In this document: positions 15,237 to 23,568 of the stretch, piece after piece
Layout: each line of letters opens with the position of its first letter
Position numbering within the stretch: the first letter of the stretch is position 1
Source of the DNA: Caloramator proteoclasticus DSM 10124
GTDB taxonomy: Bacteria; Bacillota; Clostridia; Clostridiales; Caloramatoraceae
Assembly (NCBI RefSeq): GCF_900129265.1
Contig: NZ_FQVG01000008.1
Span: forward strand, 1-58,506
Direction: 5' to 3'
Length of the DNA: 58,506 nucleotides
The notes under the pieces: generated by a model
Databases searched by the model: none
The model's input: only the letters and a program-made list of their open reading frames with translations
What the model was told of the DNA's origin: nothing
Made by a program: the position numbers and the translations under genes

Positions 15237-16445
15237 ATGAACATTTTAGAGAGCCTAAAGGTTGCAATAGAAAGTGTACTTGCAAATAAAATGAGGTCGT
15301 TTCTTACAATGCTTGGTATAATAATAGGCATTTCATCGGTAATTACAATTGTTGCAATAGGTAAGGGTGGACAGAAGAAGATAACATCAGAATTTGAAGA
15401 TATAGGGGTAAATGTTCTTGAGGTTAAGGTTGATAATAACACTCAGCTTTCTACTAAAGACTACTTTACTTTAGATGACGTAATGGAGATAAAGAATAAA
15501 ATAGATGAAGTTAAAAATGTTGCCCCTCTTGTTCAAAGGCCTGTAACTGCAAAGTTTGAAAAGGCAACAAAGAGGGCTATACTTATGGGAACGACAAACG
15601 ACTATTCATCTATATTTACAGTAGATATACTCTATGGTAGGTTTATAAATGAAAGGGATACTCTACTTGGAAGAAATGTTGTTGTAATTGATAATGTAAG
15701 TGCTAAAAATATATTTGGATATGAGGATTGCGTTGGAAAAACTGTTAGGCTTGGAAGTAGAGATAATTTAATAAATGCTGTAATAGTTGGGGTTTATAAA
15801 AATGAAGGAGGGGCCTTTGCAGCAGCCTTTGGTGGTAATATGCCTGTAATTGCATATGTCCCAATAAGTTTTATGCAAAAATTGATCCCTAATGAATTTA
15901 ACATAACACAAATGCAGGTTTTGGTATCGGATTCTAAAAACTCAGAGACTGTAGCAAACAACATTATAAAATTAGTTGAATCAAGACACTTTAACAAAGG
16001 AAAATACAAGGCTGAAAATATGGTTAAGCAGATTGATCAGGTTAATAATATAATAAACATATTTACAATGATAATAGGGGCAATTGCAGGAATCTCCTTA
16101 GTTGTTGGTGGAATAGGCGTTATGAATATAATGCTTGTTTCAGTAACAGAAAGAACAAGGGAGATAGGAATAAGAAAGGCAATTGGTGCTACACGACGTG
16201 ATATACTCATTCAGTTCTTGATTGAGTCGTTAATTTTATCTTTAATAGGTGGAATAATAGGAATGATGCTTGGAACTTTATTTGCCTATGCAATAGGTGT
16301 ATTTTTGAAGATTGAACCTACAGTATCTATTTCAACTGTTTTAATAGCCTTTCTATTTTCATCTGCTGTTGGCATATTCTTTGGTATATATCCAGCCAAC
16401 AAGGCAGCAAAGCTTGATCCGATTGAAGCATTAAGATACGAATAA
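15237..16445 (+). CDS. MacB-like ABC transporter permease (FtsX fold)
   Basis: 402 residues. Membrane segment near 20-42, a long extracytoplasmic MacB domain (about 45-275), then three C-terminal membrane segments (about 283-308, 335-358, 366-388). GGIGVMNIMLVSVTERTREIGIRKAIGATRRDI is the cytoplasmic coupling region typical of MacB. It starts 8 nt after the ATPase stop behind TAGGTG. Ends the MarR-adaptor-ATPase-permease operon. Confidence 0.94.
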   Translation: MNILESLKVAIESVLANKMRSFLTMLGIIIGISSVITIVAIGKGGQKKITSEFEDIGVNVLEVKVDNNTQLSTKDYFTLDDVMEIKNKIDEVKNVAPLVQRPVTAKFEKATKRAILMGTTNDYSSIFTVDILYGRFINERDTLLGRNVVVIDNVSAKNIFGYEDCVGKTVRLGSRDNLINAVIVGVYKNEGGAFAAAFGGNMPVIAYVPISFMQKLIPNEFNITQMQVLVSDSKNSETVANNIIKLVESRHFNKGKYKAENMVKQIDQVNNIINIFTMIIGAIAGISLVVGGIGVMNIMLVSVTERTREIGIRKAIGATRRDILIQFLIESLILSLIGGIIGMMLGTLFAYAIGVFLKIEPTVSISTVLIAFLFSSAVGIFFGIYPANKAAKLDPIEALRYE

Positions 16446-16489
16446 AAAAATGCGGCACTTATACTTTAATTAAGTGCCACATTTTTTAT
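16446..16489. terminator. Bidirectional terminator between permease and small helical gene
   Basis: TGCGGCACTTA (16451-16461) pairs with TAAGTGCCACA (one mismatch) and is flanked by A-run on the left and T-run on the right, so it can serve both convergent genes. Confidence 0.8.
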
Positions 16490-16851
16490 CTTCTAAAAAG
16501 GCTCTTTAGTTTATCTAAAAGGCTCTTTTCTTTTTTATCAAAATAAGATGAATACCAATCTAAAACTAAATCCCTTAAAACTGTTTCGCGTCCTTTATAT
16601 AGCTTTTTTAAAGATTCATCCCACATTGATCTTGGGTCTAAGGTTACTATTTTTCTTTTAAATTTGTCTATATCATCACAGTAGGAAAAAATAAGGGCAT
16701 TTTTAATTTTTTCTTTAAATTCATCCCCTATTTCAAGTCTTTGGCTAAGTAATAATTCAATATCCTCCTGTTCAATTTTGTTTCCTGTCTGTTCAATACC
16801 ATATAGTATTCTTCCTATAAAAAATTTTTCTGGTGTTGAAAGCCTGCTCAT
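16486..16851 (-). CDS. Small helical protein, function unknown
   Basis: 121 residues on the minus strand, ATG at 16851 behind AAGGAGG. Highly charged and predicted all-helical, with no membrane segment. Recognisable sections are LSTPEKFFIGRILYGIEQTGNKIEQEDIELLL and a Lys/Arg-rich tail LLDKLKSLFRR. Single gene with no obvious partner. Family not recognised. Confidence 0.7.
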   Translation of the reverse strand: MSRLSTPEKFFIGRILYGIEQTGNKIEQEDIELLLSQRLEIGDEFKEKIKNALIFSYCDDIDKFKRKIVTLDPRSMWDESLKKLYKGRETVLRDLVLDWYSSYFDKKEKSLLDKLKSLFRR

Positions 16852-16950
16852 AAAATCCTCCTTACAAATAAAATCCCTATGTATATTTTAGGATAGAAAG
16901 GGTAAAAAGTAAATTATGTGGTAATAATAAAAGGGAGGAGGGATGTTAAA

Positions 16951-17139
16951 ATGAAGGCAGTTGTTGATAAGGACGCTTGTATAGGCTGTGGATTGTGTCC
17001 ATCCATTGCACCAGATGTATTTGAAATGGGAGATGATGGTAAGGCTCACGTAATAACATCAACTGTTCCAGCAGGTTCAGAGGATGCCGCAAAGGAATCA
17101 GAAGATAGCTGCCCAGTAAATGCTATAACTGTACAATAA
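16951..17139 (+). CDS. Ferredoxin, one [4Fe-4S] cluster
   Basis: 62 residues from the ATG at 16951, which sits 8 nt after GGGAGGAGGG; the upstream in-frame start at 16918 has no such site. CIGCGLC near the N-terminus and CPVNAI near the C-terminus supply the four cysteines of a single cluster, as in the Thermotoga/Clostridium-type small ferredoxins. It carries electrons between redox enzymes. Stands alone, with its own hairpin after the stop. Confidence 0.93.
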   Translation: MKAVVDKDACIGCGLCPSIAPDVFEMGDDGKAHVITSTVPAGSEDAAKESEDSCPVNAITVQ

Positions 17140-17157
17140 GGTGGCATAAGCCACCTT
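17138..17157. terminator. Hairpin between ferredoxin and histidine kinase
   Basis: AAGGTGGC (17138-17145) / GCCACCTT (17150-17157), 8 bp, 4-nt loop; poor U-run on either side. Confidence 0.6.
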
Positions 17158-18673
17158 ATATTATGTCTGAAAAATATTTTTCTGAATACTCAACTTTTCT
17201 ATACTGATCCAGTATTTTAACATTTTTAGCATTTCTAATTATTAATGTGTACCCGGTCATATTATCTTTATTTACAATATGTATATCTCCATTTAACATT
17301 TTAGAAAATTCCTTTGCGATATATAGCCCTATTCCTAATCCTTCTGTTGTAGGAAGTTTTGTATTTTTTGACTTATAGAATTTTTCGAATATCTTATCCT
17401 TTTCTTCTTCACTAATTGGATGGCCATCATTTAATATTGTTAATTTTAATGAGTCTGCTATATCAAGTTTAATACAAATATTTCCACCGTAATCTGCATA
17501 TTTAATAGAGTTTGATATTAAATTTAAAACTATTTGAGTAAAGAGTCTCTTATCTGTTACAAAATTTCTTTTATTTGAAAACTCAAAGGATACATCAAGG
17601 GATTTTTTATCAAGTACATCTTCTGCCATTTCAATAATTTCATCTATAATAAAAACTATATCTTCTTCTGTATATTCTGTTTCTATATTTCCATTTTCAA
17701 TTTCATTGTATATAATAAGGTTTTCGTATATTTTATTAAGCCTATATGCATTGTTTTCAATTGATGATATATATTTAGCATATTCTTGAGGATTTTTGCA
17801 TATTAATTTAGAGGCGTTTAAAATTATATTTACAGGTGTTCTAAGCTCGTGGGAAAGATTTATCAAAAAGTCTGTTTTTATGTTATTTGCTTCGTTTAAT
17901 TCTTCATAGGGCTTCTTTATATTACTCATAATAAAGGTTTTTACTAAAAACAAAAAGGATATAAATTTAAAAAAGTGAGCAGATGTAGAAAAAATATCAT
18001 TTGGGTATATATTAAAAGTTATTGTGTATTTAGAAATTAATGCAAATATTATAGAATTTAGTGAGTTAATATTGTGTATATCTGGGTTTATAATATAATT
18101 TTTAGAAGAAATCATTAATGCAAAAAAGTAAAAAATAAAAACAGTAAAATCAAGTAGCCTATAAAACATAAAATTTTCTTTAGTGTAGTTTAGAAGTATG
18201 CTATAGGAAGTATTTTTGAGCAAGAAATAAAAAATTATAGAAAATGTTGTAAGAACTAAAGGAATAAATACAAAATGTTTTCTGTTTTTTGCAATATGAC
18301 TATCGGGTATAATATTGAGAAAAATAACAGCTATTCCTAATAGAATATATGTAAAATATGCAAAAATAAAGCTAACGCCCCAGCTATTTCTTTCTATAGC
18401 AAAATAAATATGAAGTATGTTAATTAGTGCTATAGAGAAAAAAATAGAAGAGGGTATAACATATTTTTGCCTTTTTTCATAAGGGAATGAATACCATCCT
18501 ATATAAAATATTGTAAAGCAAATCATCGAAATGATAGATTCAATTCCAATATGAATGAAATCATAGGTACTACGTTCTATTAATATAGGATCTAATTTTG
18601 AAAGGTAGTAGAAGGTTATTAAAATCAAAAAAGTTATAAACAAATTTATACCAATAACTACTTTATTTCTCAT
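17156..18673 (-). CDS. Membrane sensor histidine kinase, MASE3-like sensor
   Basis: 505 residues from the ATG at 18673, which follows a GGGGGG stretch; the upstream TTG at 18697 lacks a site. About eight membrane segments in residues 5-255 resemble a MASE3-type sensor. Then HisKA with phospho-acceptor His in NLSHELRTPVNIIL, and an HATPase domain with N-box NLISNSIKYAD, G1 LTILNDG and G2 TEGLGIGLYIA. There is no response regulator beside it, so it is an orphan kinase; orphan kinases in spore formers often feed the Spo0A pathway, but nothing here shows that. Confidence 0.88.
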   Translation of the reverse strand: MRNKVVIGINLFITFLILITFYYLSKLDPILIERSTYDFIHIGIESIISMICFTIFYIGWYSFPYEKRQKYVIPSSIFFSIALINILHIYFAIERNSWGVSFIFAYFTYILLGIAVIFLNIIPDSHIAKNRKHFVFIPLVLTTFSIIFYFLLKNTSYSILLNYTKENFMFYRLLDFTVFIFYFFALMISSKNYIINPDIHNINSLNSIIFALISKYTITFNIYPNDIFSTSAHFFKFISFLFLVKTFIMSNIKKPYEELNEANNIKTDFLINLSHELRTPVNIILNASKLICKNPQEYAKYISSIENNAYRLNKIYENLIIYNEIENGNIETEYTEEDIVFIIDEIIEMAEDVLDKKSLDVSFEFSNKRNFVTDKRLFTQIVLNLISNSIKYADYGGNICIKLDIADSLKLTILNDGHPISEEEKDKIFEKFYKSKNTKLPTTEGLGIGLYIAKEFSKMLNGDIHIVNKDNMTGYTLIIRNAKNVKILDQYRKVEYSEKYFSDII

Positions 18674-18846
18674 TATTTTATCCCCCCAGCAAATCAAGAT
18701 TTTATCATATGTATATATAAATTTCTACAATTTGTCGAACGATTACATAAAGTTACAATATTAGACAAATCAAATTGATTTAAAACAAATTTATTGAATT
18801 ATTATCTATATTGTTGTATGCTATAATAAGGAAAGGGGGCGTTAAA

Positions 18847-19629
18847 TTGATTTTAAAGGCTATAATTCTTGGTATTATTGAGGGACTTACTGAATTTTTA
18901 CCTGTATCCTCAACAGGACATCTCATAATTGCAAATAAATTTATAAGCTTTACGGGAGACTTTGCAAATGCATTTAATGTTGTAATACAGGTGGGTGCTA
19001 TACTTGCCGTTATATTTTATTATAAGGATAAAATTTTTCCAAAGCTTAATGATAAAATACAATCGAAGAAGGTATTTAACTTATGGTATAAGGTTGTAGT
19101 AGGATTTATTCCTGCACTTATATTAGGATTTTTATTTGATGATTATATAGAAGAGCATTTCTTTAACCCAAAAACAGTAGCCCTTGCACTGATAGTTGGA
19201 GCAATACTTCTTTTATTTGCAGAGGCAAGATTAAAGAGGGTTAAGGTAGATAGTGTAGATAGGATGTCCTATAAGGATGCGTTTATGGTGGGGGTATTTC
19301 AATGTCTTGCTCTTTGGCCTGGTATGTCAAGGTCTGCATCCACAATAATAGGAGGACTATTTTTAGGCCTATCAAGGGAGGCAGCAGCAGAGTTTTCCTT
19401 CTTTTTAGCACTTCCAACTATAATAGGTGCTTCAGTTTTGAAGATATTTAAGGCAGGATTTATGTTTACACCCTATGAATGGTTGGTTCTATTTGTTGGA
19501 ACTTTTGTTTCATTCATTGTAGCCTTAATTGTAATTGCAGCATTTATGAGCTACATAAAGAAGAAGAAGTTGGCACCATTTGCGTATTACAGAATTATAC
19601 TTGGTATAATAGTGTTACTTTTATTATAA
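18847..19629 (+). CDS. uppP: Undecaprenyl-diphosphatase
   Basis: 260 residues from a TTG at 18847 with GAAAGGGGG just upstream; the earlier open-frame start at 18811 has none. It dephosphorylates undecaprenyl diphosphate to recycle the cell-wall lipid carrier and gives bacitracin resistance. Both family motifs are present: EGLTEFLPVSSTGHLII near residue 10 and PGMSRSASTIIGG near 160. About eight membrane segments. A -10 TATAAT at 18822-18827 precedes it. Confidence 0.96.
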   Translation: MILKAIILGIIEGLTEFLPVSSTGHLIIANKFISFTGDFANAFNVVIQVGAILAVIFYYKDKIFPKLNDKIQSKKVFNLWYKVVVGFIPALILGFLFDDYIEEHFFNPKTVALALIVGAILLLFAEARLKRVKVDSVDRMSYKDAFMVGVFQCLALWPGMSRSASTIIGGLFLGLSREAAAEFSFFLALPTIIGASVLKIFKAGFMFTPYEWLVLFVGTFVSFIVALIVIAAFMSYIKKKKLAPFAYYRIILGIIVLLLL

Positions 19630-19667
19630 AAGTAGAATAAGCTGGCATTGCCAGCTTATTCTACTTT
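19629..19667. terminator. Strong bidirectional terminator (18-bp perfect stem)
   Basis: AAAGTAGAATAAGCTGGC (19629-19646) and its exact inverse complement (19650-19667) with a 3-nt loop, between convergent uppP and the coat-like gene. The right arm overlaps the last codons of the minus-strand gene. Confidence 0.85.
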
Positions 19668-20105
19668 ATAGTATCCTTTAGTCCTCATCATATTAAATAT
19701 AGTCTCTGCGTGTCCCTGTTCCTCCTGCTGAATATGCTGAAGCTGTTTTCTTATATTTGTATCAACAGTTTCAAGTATTGCTGTGTTGTAGTTTGAAGAA
19801 ACGTGTTTTTCTGTAGATAGTGAATCGTTCATAAGCTGTGCATCTGAGAAGGAGAGGTTTTGTTGGTTTTGTGCAGAGGATGGCTTGTTATAGCTCTCAT
19901 AGATGCTGGTATAATTTACACCATTTTGATTTAGTATATTTTTAAGGGTTGTGGCGTGCTGCTGTTCATATCCTGCAAGGGTTGTAAACATATTCTTTAC
20001 ATCAGCGTCAGTGGATAAAGCGGCATATTGTTCGTATTTTCTTATGCAAAGATATTCAGCATCAAGATTTTCCTTTAGATAAGTTACTTCCTTTTGAGTT
20101 AGCAT
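19656..20105 (-). CDS. Ferritin-like / CotF-type spore coat protein
   Basis: 149 residues from the ATG at 20105 (GGAGG 8 nt upstream), shorter than the open frame. Two helical pairs carry the ferritin-like pattern: AEYLCIRKYEQYA, TLAGYEQQHATTL and QQEEQGHAETIF. This is the spore-coat CotF group within the ferritin-like superfamily. Metal binding is possible because two E-x-x-H motifs are kept. A sigma-E-like -10 CATATAAT lies upstream on the minus strand, but no convincing -35. Confidence 0.8.
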   Translation of the reverse strand: MLTQKEVTYLKENLDAEYLCIRKYEQYAALSTDADVKNMFTTLAGYEQQHATTLKNILNQNGVNYTSIYESYNKPSSAQNQQNLSFSDAQLMNDSLSTEKHVSSNYNTAILETVDTNIRKQLQHIQQEEQGHAETIFNMMRTKGYYKVE

Positions 20106-20209
20106 ATCATACACCTCCAACAATATTTTTTGCAATTATATGATTTATATCACATTAATTTAAAAGTTTTTAAGATATAATAAGATTGAAATTAAACGGA
20201 GGTGATATT

Positions 20210-20953
20210 ATGGCAATAAGAAAGATTGTGCATATAGATGAAGAAAAGTGCAACGGATGTGGATTATGTATTCCAAATTGTGCAGAGGGAGCACTGCAAA
20301 TTGTTGACGGTAAAGCAAAGCTTGTAAAGGATATTTACTGTGATGGATTAGGTGCTTGTCTTGGACATTGCCCACAGGGTGCGATTTCAATAATTGAAAG
20401 AGAAGCAGATGAATTTGACGAAAAGGCAGTAGAAGAACATCTAAAATCCCAAACTAAACTTGAACAAACAATTAGTCCTCATCATCACTCTCACCATATT
20501 GGAGGGGGCTGCCCTGGAAGTATGATGAGACAGATTAAAAGAGAGGATAATGTATCACAGGATGTAAAGGTAGCGTCAAGATTAAGACAATGGCCTGTCC
20601 AATTAAGCCTTGTTCCTCCAACAGCTCCATATTTAAATGGAGCAGATCTTTTAATTACAGCAGACTGTGTTCCGTTTGCCTATGGAAACTACCATAATGA
20701 CTTTTTAAAGGATAGGGCTGTTGTTGTAGGTTGTCCAAAACTTGATGATATAGAATACTATACAGAAAAGTTAACTGATATAATAAGATTAAACAATCTT
20801 GAGAGCATTACTGTGTTAAAGATGGAGGTTCCCTGCTGTAGTGGAATGATGTATGCAGCAAAAACAGCAAGGGATAGAGCAGGTTCTGACATACCAATAA
20901 AGGTTATAACAATTGGTATAGAAGGGGATATAATAAAAAGAGAATATGTTTAA
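20210..20953 (+). CDS. 4Fe-4S ferredoxin-domain protein with extra cysteine-rich C-terminal domain
   Basis: 247 residues from the ATG at 20210 (CGGAGGTG upstream). N-terminal ferredoxin domain: CNGCGLCIPNC is complete. The second motif, CDGLGACLGHCP, has Leu at the second-cysteine position, a pattern I know from related clostridial proteins. Then a His-rich linker PHHHSHHIGGGCPG and a C-terminal domain of ~120 residues with several cysteines (TADCVPFAYG, VVGCPKLDD, EVPCCSGM). It is likely an electron carrier or a regulatory protein of anaerobic metabolism; the partner is unknown. Confidence 0.88.
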   Translation: MAIRKIVHIDEEKCNGCGLCIPNCAEGALQIVDGKAKLVKDIYCDGLGACLGHCPQGAISIIEREADEFDEKAVEEHLKSQTKLEQTISPHHHSHHIGGGCPGSMMRQIKREDNVSQDVKVASRLRQWPVQLSLVPPTAPYLNGADLLITADCVPFAYGNYHNDFLKDRAVVVGCPKLDDIEYYTEKLTDIIRLNNLESITVLKMEVPCCSGMMYAAKTARDRAGSDIPIKVITIGIEGDIIKREYV

Positions 20954-20978
20954 AAGTAAAAAATTACAAGGAATAAAA

Positions 20979-21015
20979 AATCACCTCTACTAAAAAATAA
21001 TTAGTAGAGGTGATT
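20979..21015 (+). promoter_or_regulatory. Hairpin that includes the ribosome-binding site of the LysM-CAP gene
   Basis: AATCACCTCTACTAA (20979-20993) pairs perfectly with TTAGTAGAGGTGATT (21001-21015), 15 bp, 7-nt loop. The right arm holds AGAGGTG, the Shine-Dalgarno of the TTG start at 21019. There is no T-run, so it is not a normal terminator. Confidence 0.7.
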
Positions 21016-21018
21016 GCT

Positions 21019-21633
21019 TTGAAAAAGAAAACAACATTACTAACTCTACTAATTTTTCTAATGATATTTTCAGTAGCATTTGCACAGGACACATACTATA
21101 CTGTACAGCCTGGAGATAGTATGTGGAAGATTGCTCAAAAATATCAGGTTGGTATATCTGAAATAGTTGCAGCAAACCCTGAAATCAAAAATCCTGCTCT
21201 AATATACCCAGGGCAGAAGATAAAAATCCCTGTAATTGAAACAAAGGCAATTGAGAGTGAGGTTGTGAGGCTTGTAAATATTGAAAGGGCAAAGGCAGGA
21301 CTCCCTGCACTTAAGGAAAATTGGCAGTTATCGAGGGTTGCAAGGTATAAGTCCCAAGATATGATAAACAAAAATTATTTTTCTCATTATTCACCAACCT
21401 ATGGTTCACCCTTTGATATGATTGAATCCTTTGGTATAAAGTTTTCAGCAGCAGGTGAAAACATAGCTATGGGACAGAGAACCCCACAGGAGGTAATGAA
21501 TGCTTGGATGAACTCACCAGGGCATAGAAGTAACATTTTAAGTCCATCCTATACTGAAATAGGTGTTGGACTTGCAAAGGATAAAACAGGAAAATGCTAT
21601 TGGACTCAGATGTTTATAAAACCTATAAGGTAA
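21019..21633 (+). CDS. Secreted LysM-CAP domain protein (YkwD/SafA-like)
   Basis: 204 residues from a TTG at 21019, three codons inside the longest frame. Signal peptide with cleavage after AFA (about residue 22). LysM domain TYYTVQPGDSMWKIAQKYQVGISEIVAANPEIKNPALIYPGQKIKIP (about 25-71) binds peptidoglycan. The CAP/SCP domain covers about 77-204 (VRLVNIERAKAGLPAL, SHYSPTYGSPFDMI, AGENIAMGQRTPQEVMNAWMNSPGHRSNIL, EIGVGLAK). CAP proteins of this type occur in spore coats and cell walls. Translation is possibly controlled by the hairpin at 20979-21015. Confidence 0.93.
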   Translation: MKKKTTLLTLLIFLMIFSVAFAQDTYYTVQPGDSMWKIAQKYQVGISEIVAANPEIKNPALIYPGQKIKIPVIETKAIESEVVRLVNIERAKAGLPALKENWQLSRVARYKSQDMINKNYFSHYSPTYGSPFDMIESFGIKFSAAGENIAMGQRTPQEVMNAWMNSPGHRSNILSPSYTEIGVGLAKDKTGKCYWTQMFIKPIR

Positions 21634-21635
21634 AC

Positions 21636-21671
21636 AAAAAAGTCGCCTATTTTTAATTGGGCGACTTTTTT
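21636..21671 (+). terminator. Terminator after LysM-CAP gene
   Basis: AAAAAAGTCGCC (21636-21647) / GGCGACTTTTTT (21660-21671), 12-nt loop. Confidence 0.88.
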
Positions 21672-21792
21672 ACTTTATTATTAATAAAAAGTAACAACTA
21701 TCATACTTTTTTTATATTTTATCTCTTTAAAAAATTTTTCAAAAATAATATAATTACTATGTATATTAAATAAATTAAGAAAGGGGATAAAT

Positions 21793-22746
21793 ATGTATAT
21801 AGGTATAGACTTAGGAGGGACAAACATAGCCGCTGGATTAGTTGATGAAAGCGGAAAAATACTTTATACAAAATCAACTCCAACGCTTGCTTCAAGAGGA
21901 TATAAGGACGTAATTAGTGATATGAATAGATTAGTTAAGGAAATCATTGAGGAATCAAAGGTTGAAAAAAATGAAATAAAAGCAATAGGTATAGGTATTC
22001 CAGGACTTGCAGATAAAGATGGTAATGTTATATTTTGTGTAAATTTAGGATGGGAAAATATACCTTTAAGAAAGATGATGGAGGAAGAACTAAATATTCC
22101 TGTATTTATAGACAATGACGCAACAGTTGCAGGACTTGCAGAATATGAATTTGGTGCAATGAAGGGTTGTGAAAGTGGAGTACTTCTTACACTTGGAACA
22201 GGTGTAGGTGGAGGAATAGTTTTAAATGGTGAAGTCTACAGTGGTGCACATGGAGTAGGTTCAGAAGTTGGTCACATGATTGTAGGTGAAAACTTCTATG
22301 ATTGCAACTGTGGAAAGAATGGATGTTTTGAAACATTTGCATCATCAACAGCAATTATAAAATATGCTCAAAAGCTTATAAAGGAAGGAAATACAGATAC
22401 AAAGATATTGGAACTTGCTGAAGGAGATTTAGAAAAGATAAATGCAAAGATTATATTTGACTGTGCAAAGGAAGGCGACAAGGTTGCTAAAATGGCTGTA
22501 GATAGACTTGTTAAGTACTTAGTAATAGGAATATTTAACATAGTAAACTTTATGGACCCAGAGGTTATAGCATTAGGTGGAGGAGTATCTAATGCTGGAG
22601 AATATTTGTTAAATTTAGTACGCCAAGAATATGAAAAAAATAAATTTTTCAAAACACTTCCAGCAGCTAGAATTGAGCTTGCTAAGTTCAAAAATGACGC
22701 TGGAATATTAGGTGCTGCAATGCTTGGAAAACATGGAGTAAAATAA
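21793..22746 (+). CDS. glcK: ROK-family glucokinase
   Basis: 317 residues. It phosphorylates glucose to glucose-6-phosphate. ROK signatures are present: the ATP-binding N-terminus GIDLGGTNIAAGLVD, FIDNDATVAGLAEYEFGA, LTLGTGVGGGIVLNGEVY and the zinc motif GHMIVGENFYDCNCGKNGCFET. Length is standard. It starts at an ATG after GAAAGGGG. Its terminator hairpin leads straight into manC. Confidence 0.95.
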   Translation: MYIGIDLGGTNIAAGLVDESGKILYTKSTPTLASRGYKDVISDMNRLVKEIIEESKVEKNEIKAIGIGIPGLADKDGNVIFCVNLGWENIPLRKMMEEELNIPVFIDNDATVAGLAEYEFGAMKGCESGVLLTLGTGVGGGIVLNGEVYSGAHGVGSEVGHMIVGENFYDCNCGKNGCFETFASSTAIIKYAQKLIKEGNTDTKILELAEGDLEKINAKIIFDCAKEGDKVAKMAVDRLVKYLVIGIFNIVNFMDPEVIALGGGVSNAGEYLLNLVRQEYEKNKFFKTLPAARIELAKFKNDAGILGAAMLGKHGVK

Positions 22747-22758
22747 GTAACAAATAGT

Positions 22759-22797
22759 AACCACCCTGCATATTATAAAAATATGTGGGGTGGTTTT
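22759..22797 (+). terminator. Hairpin between glcK and manC that overlaps the manC ribosome-binding site
   Basis: 22759-22773 (AACCACCCTGCATAT) pairs with 22781-22795 (ATATGTGGGGTGGTT) over 15 bp including two G-T pairs, loop of 7, then TT directly before the manC ATG at 22798. The likely Shine-Dalgarno (GGGGTGG) is inside the right arm. It can terminate glcK, hide the manC start, or both. Confidence 0.65.
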
Positions 22798-23463
22798 ATG
22801 ATTTATGCAGTTATTATGTCTGGAGGTCTTGGCTCTAGATTTTGGCCTAAATCTAGAAAGGGACTGCCTAAACAGTTTTTAAGGATAATAGGTCAAAAAA
22901 CAATGATTGAAAATACTATAGATAGAATATCTACTATTATTCCAAGGGAAAATACATTTATTGTTACAAATCAAAATTATGTTGGCATAATAAAAAAGAT
23001 TTTAAAGTTTGATGAAAAGAATATATTTAAAGAACCAATAAACAAGGAAACAGCCTCCTGCATAGGACTTGCGGCTGTAAAGCTTTTAAAGAAGGACTTT
23101 GAGGCAACGATGGTGGTTTTACCATCTGACCATCTTATAATAGGACAGGAGGAATTTGAAGAAACAATAAAAAGGGCAATAGAAGTGGCACAGGATGGAG
23201 ATTATTTAGTAACTATGGGAATAACACCAACAAGGGCAGAATCAGGATATGGATATATAGAAGTAGGGGAACAGGCACAGGATGGTGTATATAAAGTCAA
23301 AAGATTTATAGAAAAACCCAACATAGATGTAGCAACTTCATTTTTAGAAAAGGGCAATTTTCTCTGGAATAGTGGAATGTTTGTATGGCGTGCAGATTAC
23401 CTCCATACTAAATTGCGATATGTAAAAATATATTTTATTTTAAGGTATATTTTATATATTTAA
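22798..23463 (+). pseudogene. manC: 5' part of mannose-1-phosphate guanylyltransferase, interrupted by an integrative element
   Basis: The first 200 codons (22798-23397) are a good ManC N-terminus: MSGGLGSRFWPKSRKGLPKQF (nucleotidyl-transfer loop), VLPSDHLI, GYGYIE and FLWNSGMFVWRAD. At 23397 the frame passes into element DNA and ends after 22 foreign codons. The missing part is found at 34217-34681. ManC makes GDP-mannose from GTP and mannose-1-phosphate for surface polysaccharides. The enzyme ends before the second half of its fold and is unlikely to work while the element is in place. The ATG is preceded by GGGTGG. Confidence 0.93.
23389..23397 (+). other. attL: attL core (9 bp)
   Basis: CGTGCAGAT, codons R-A-D of manC, is repeated at 34208-34216. 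To its left is manC; to its right is element DNA. Confidence 0.85.
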
Positions 23464-23568
23464 TGATTATACTTATAAAAGGGTATTTTATGAGAAAATT
23501 TCTCAAAAATATAGCATTTAGTTATAAAATATTGTATAATTAACCTAAAGCAAAGGTAGGTGATGGAG

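Noticed and set aside
18811-18846. Longer uppP start
   Set aside because: It lies upstream of the ribosome-binding site GAAAGGGGG and includes the promoter -10.
23398-23463. Read-through tail of the manC N-terminal part as a functional C-terminus
   Set aside because: Only 22 element-encoded residues, low complexity, no family match.
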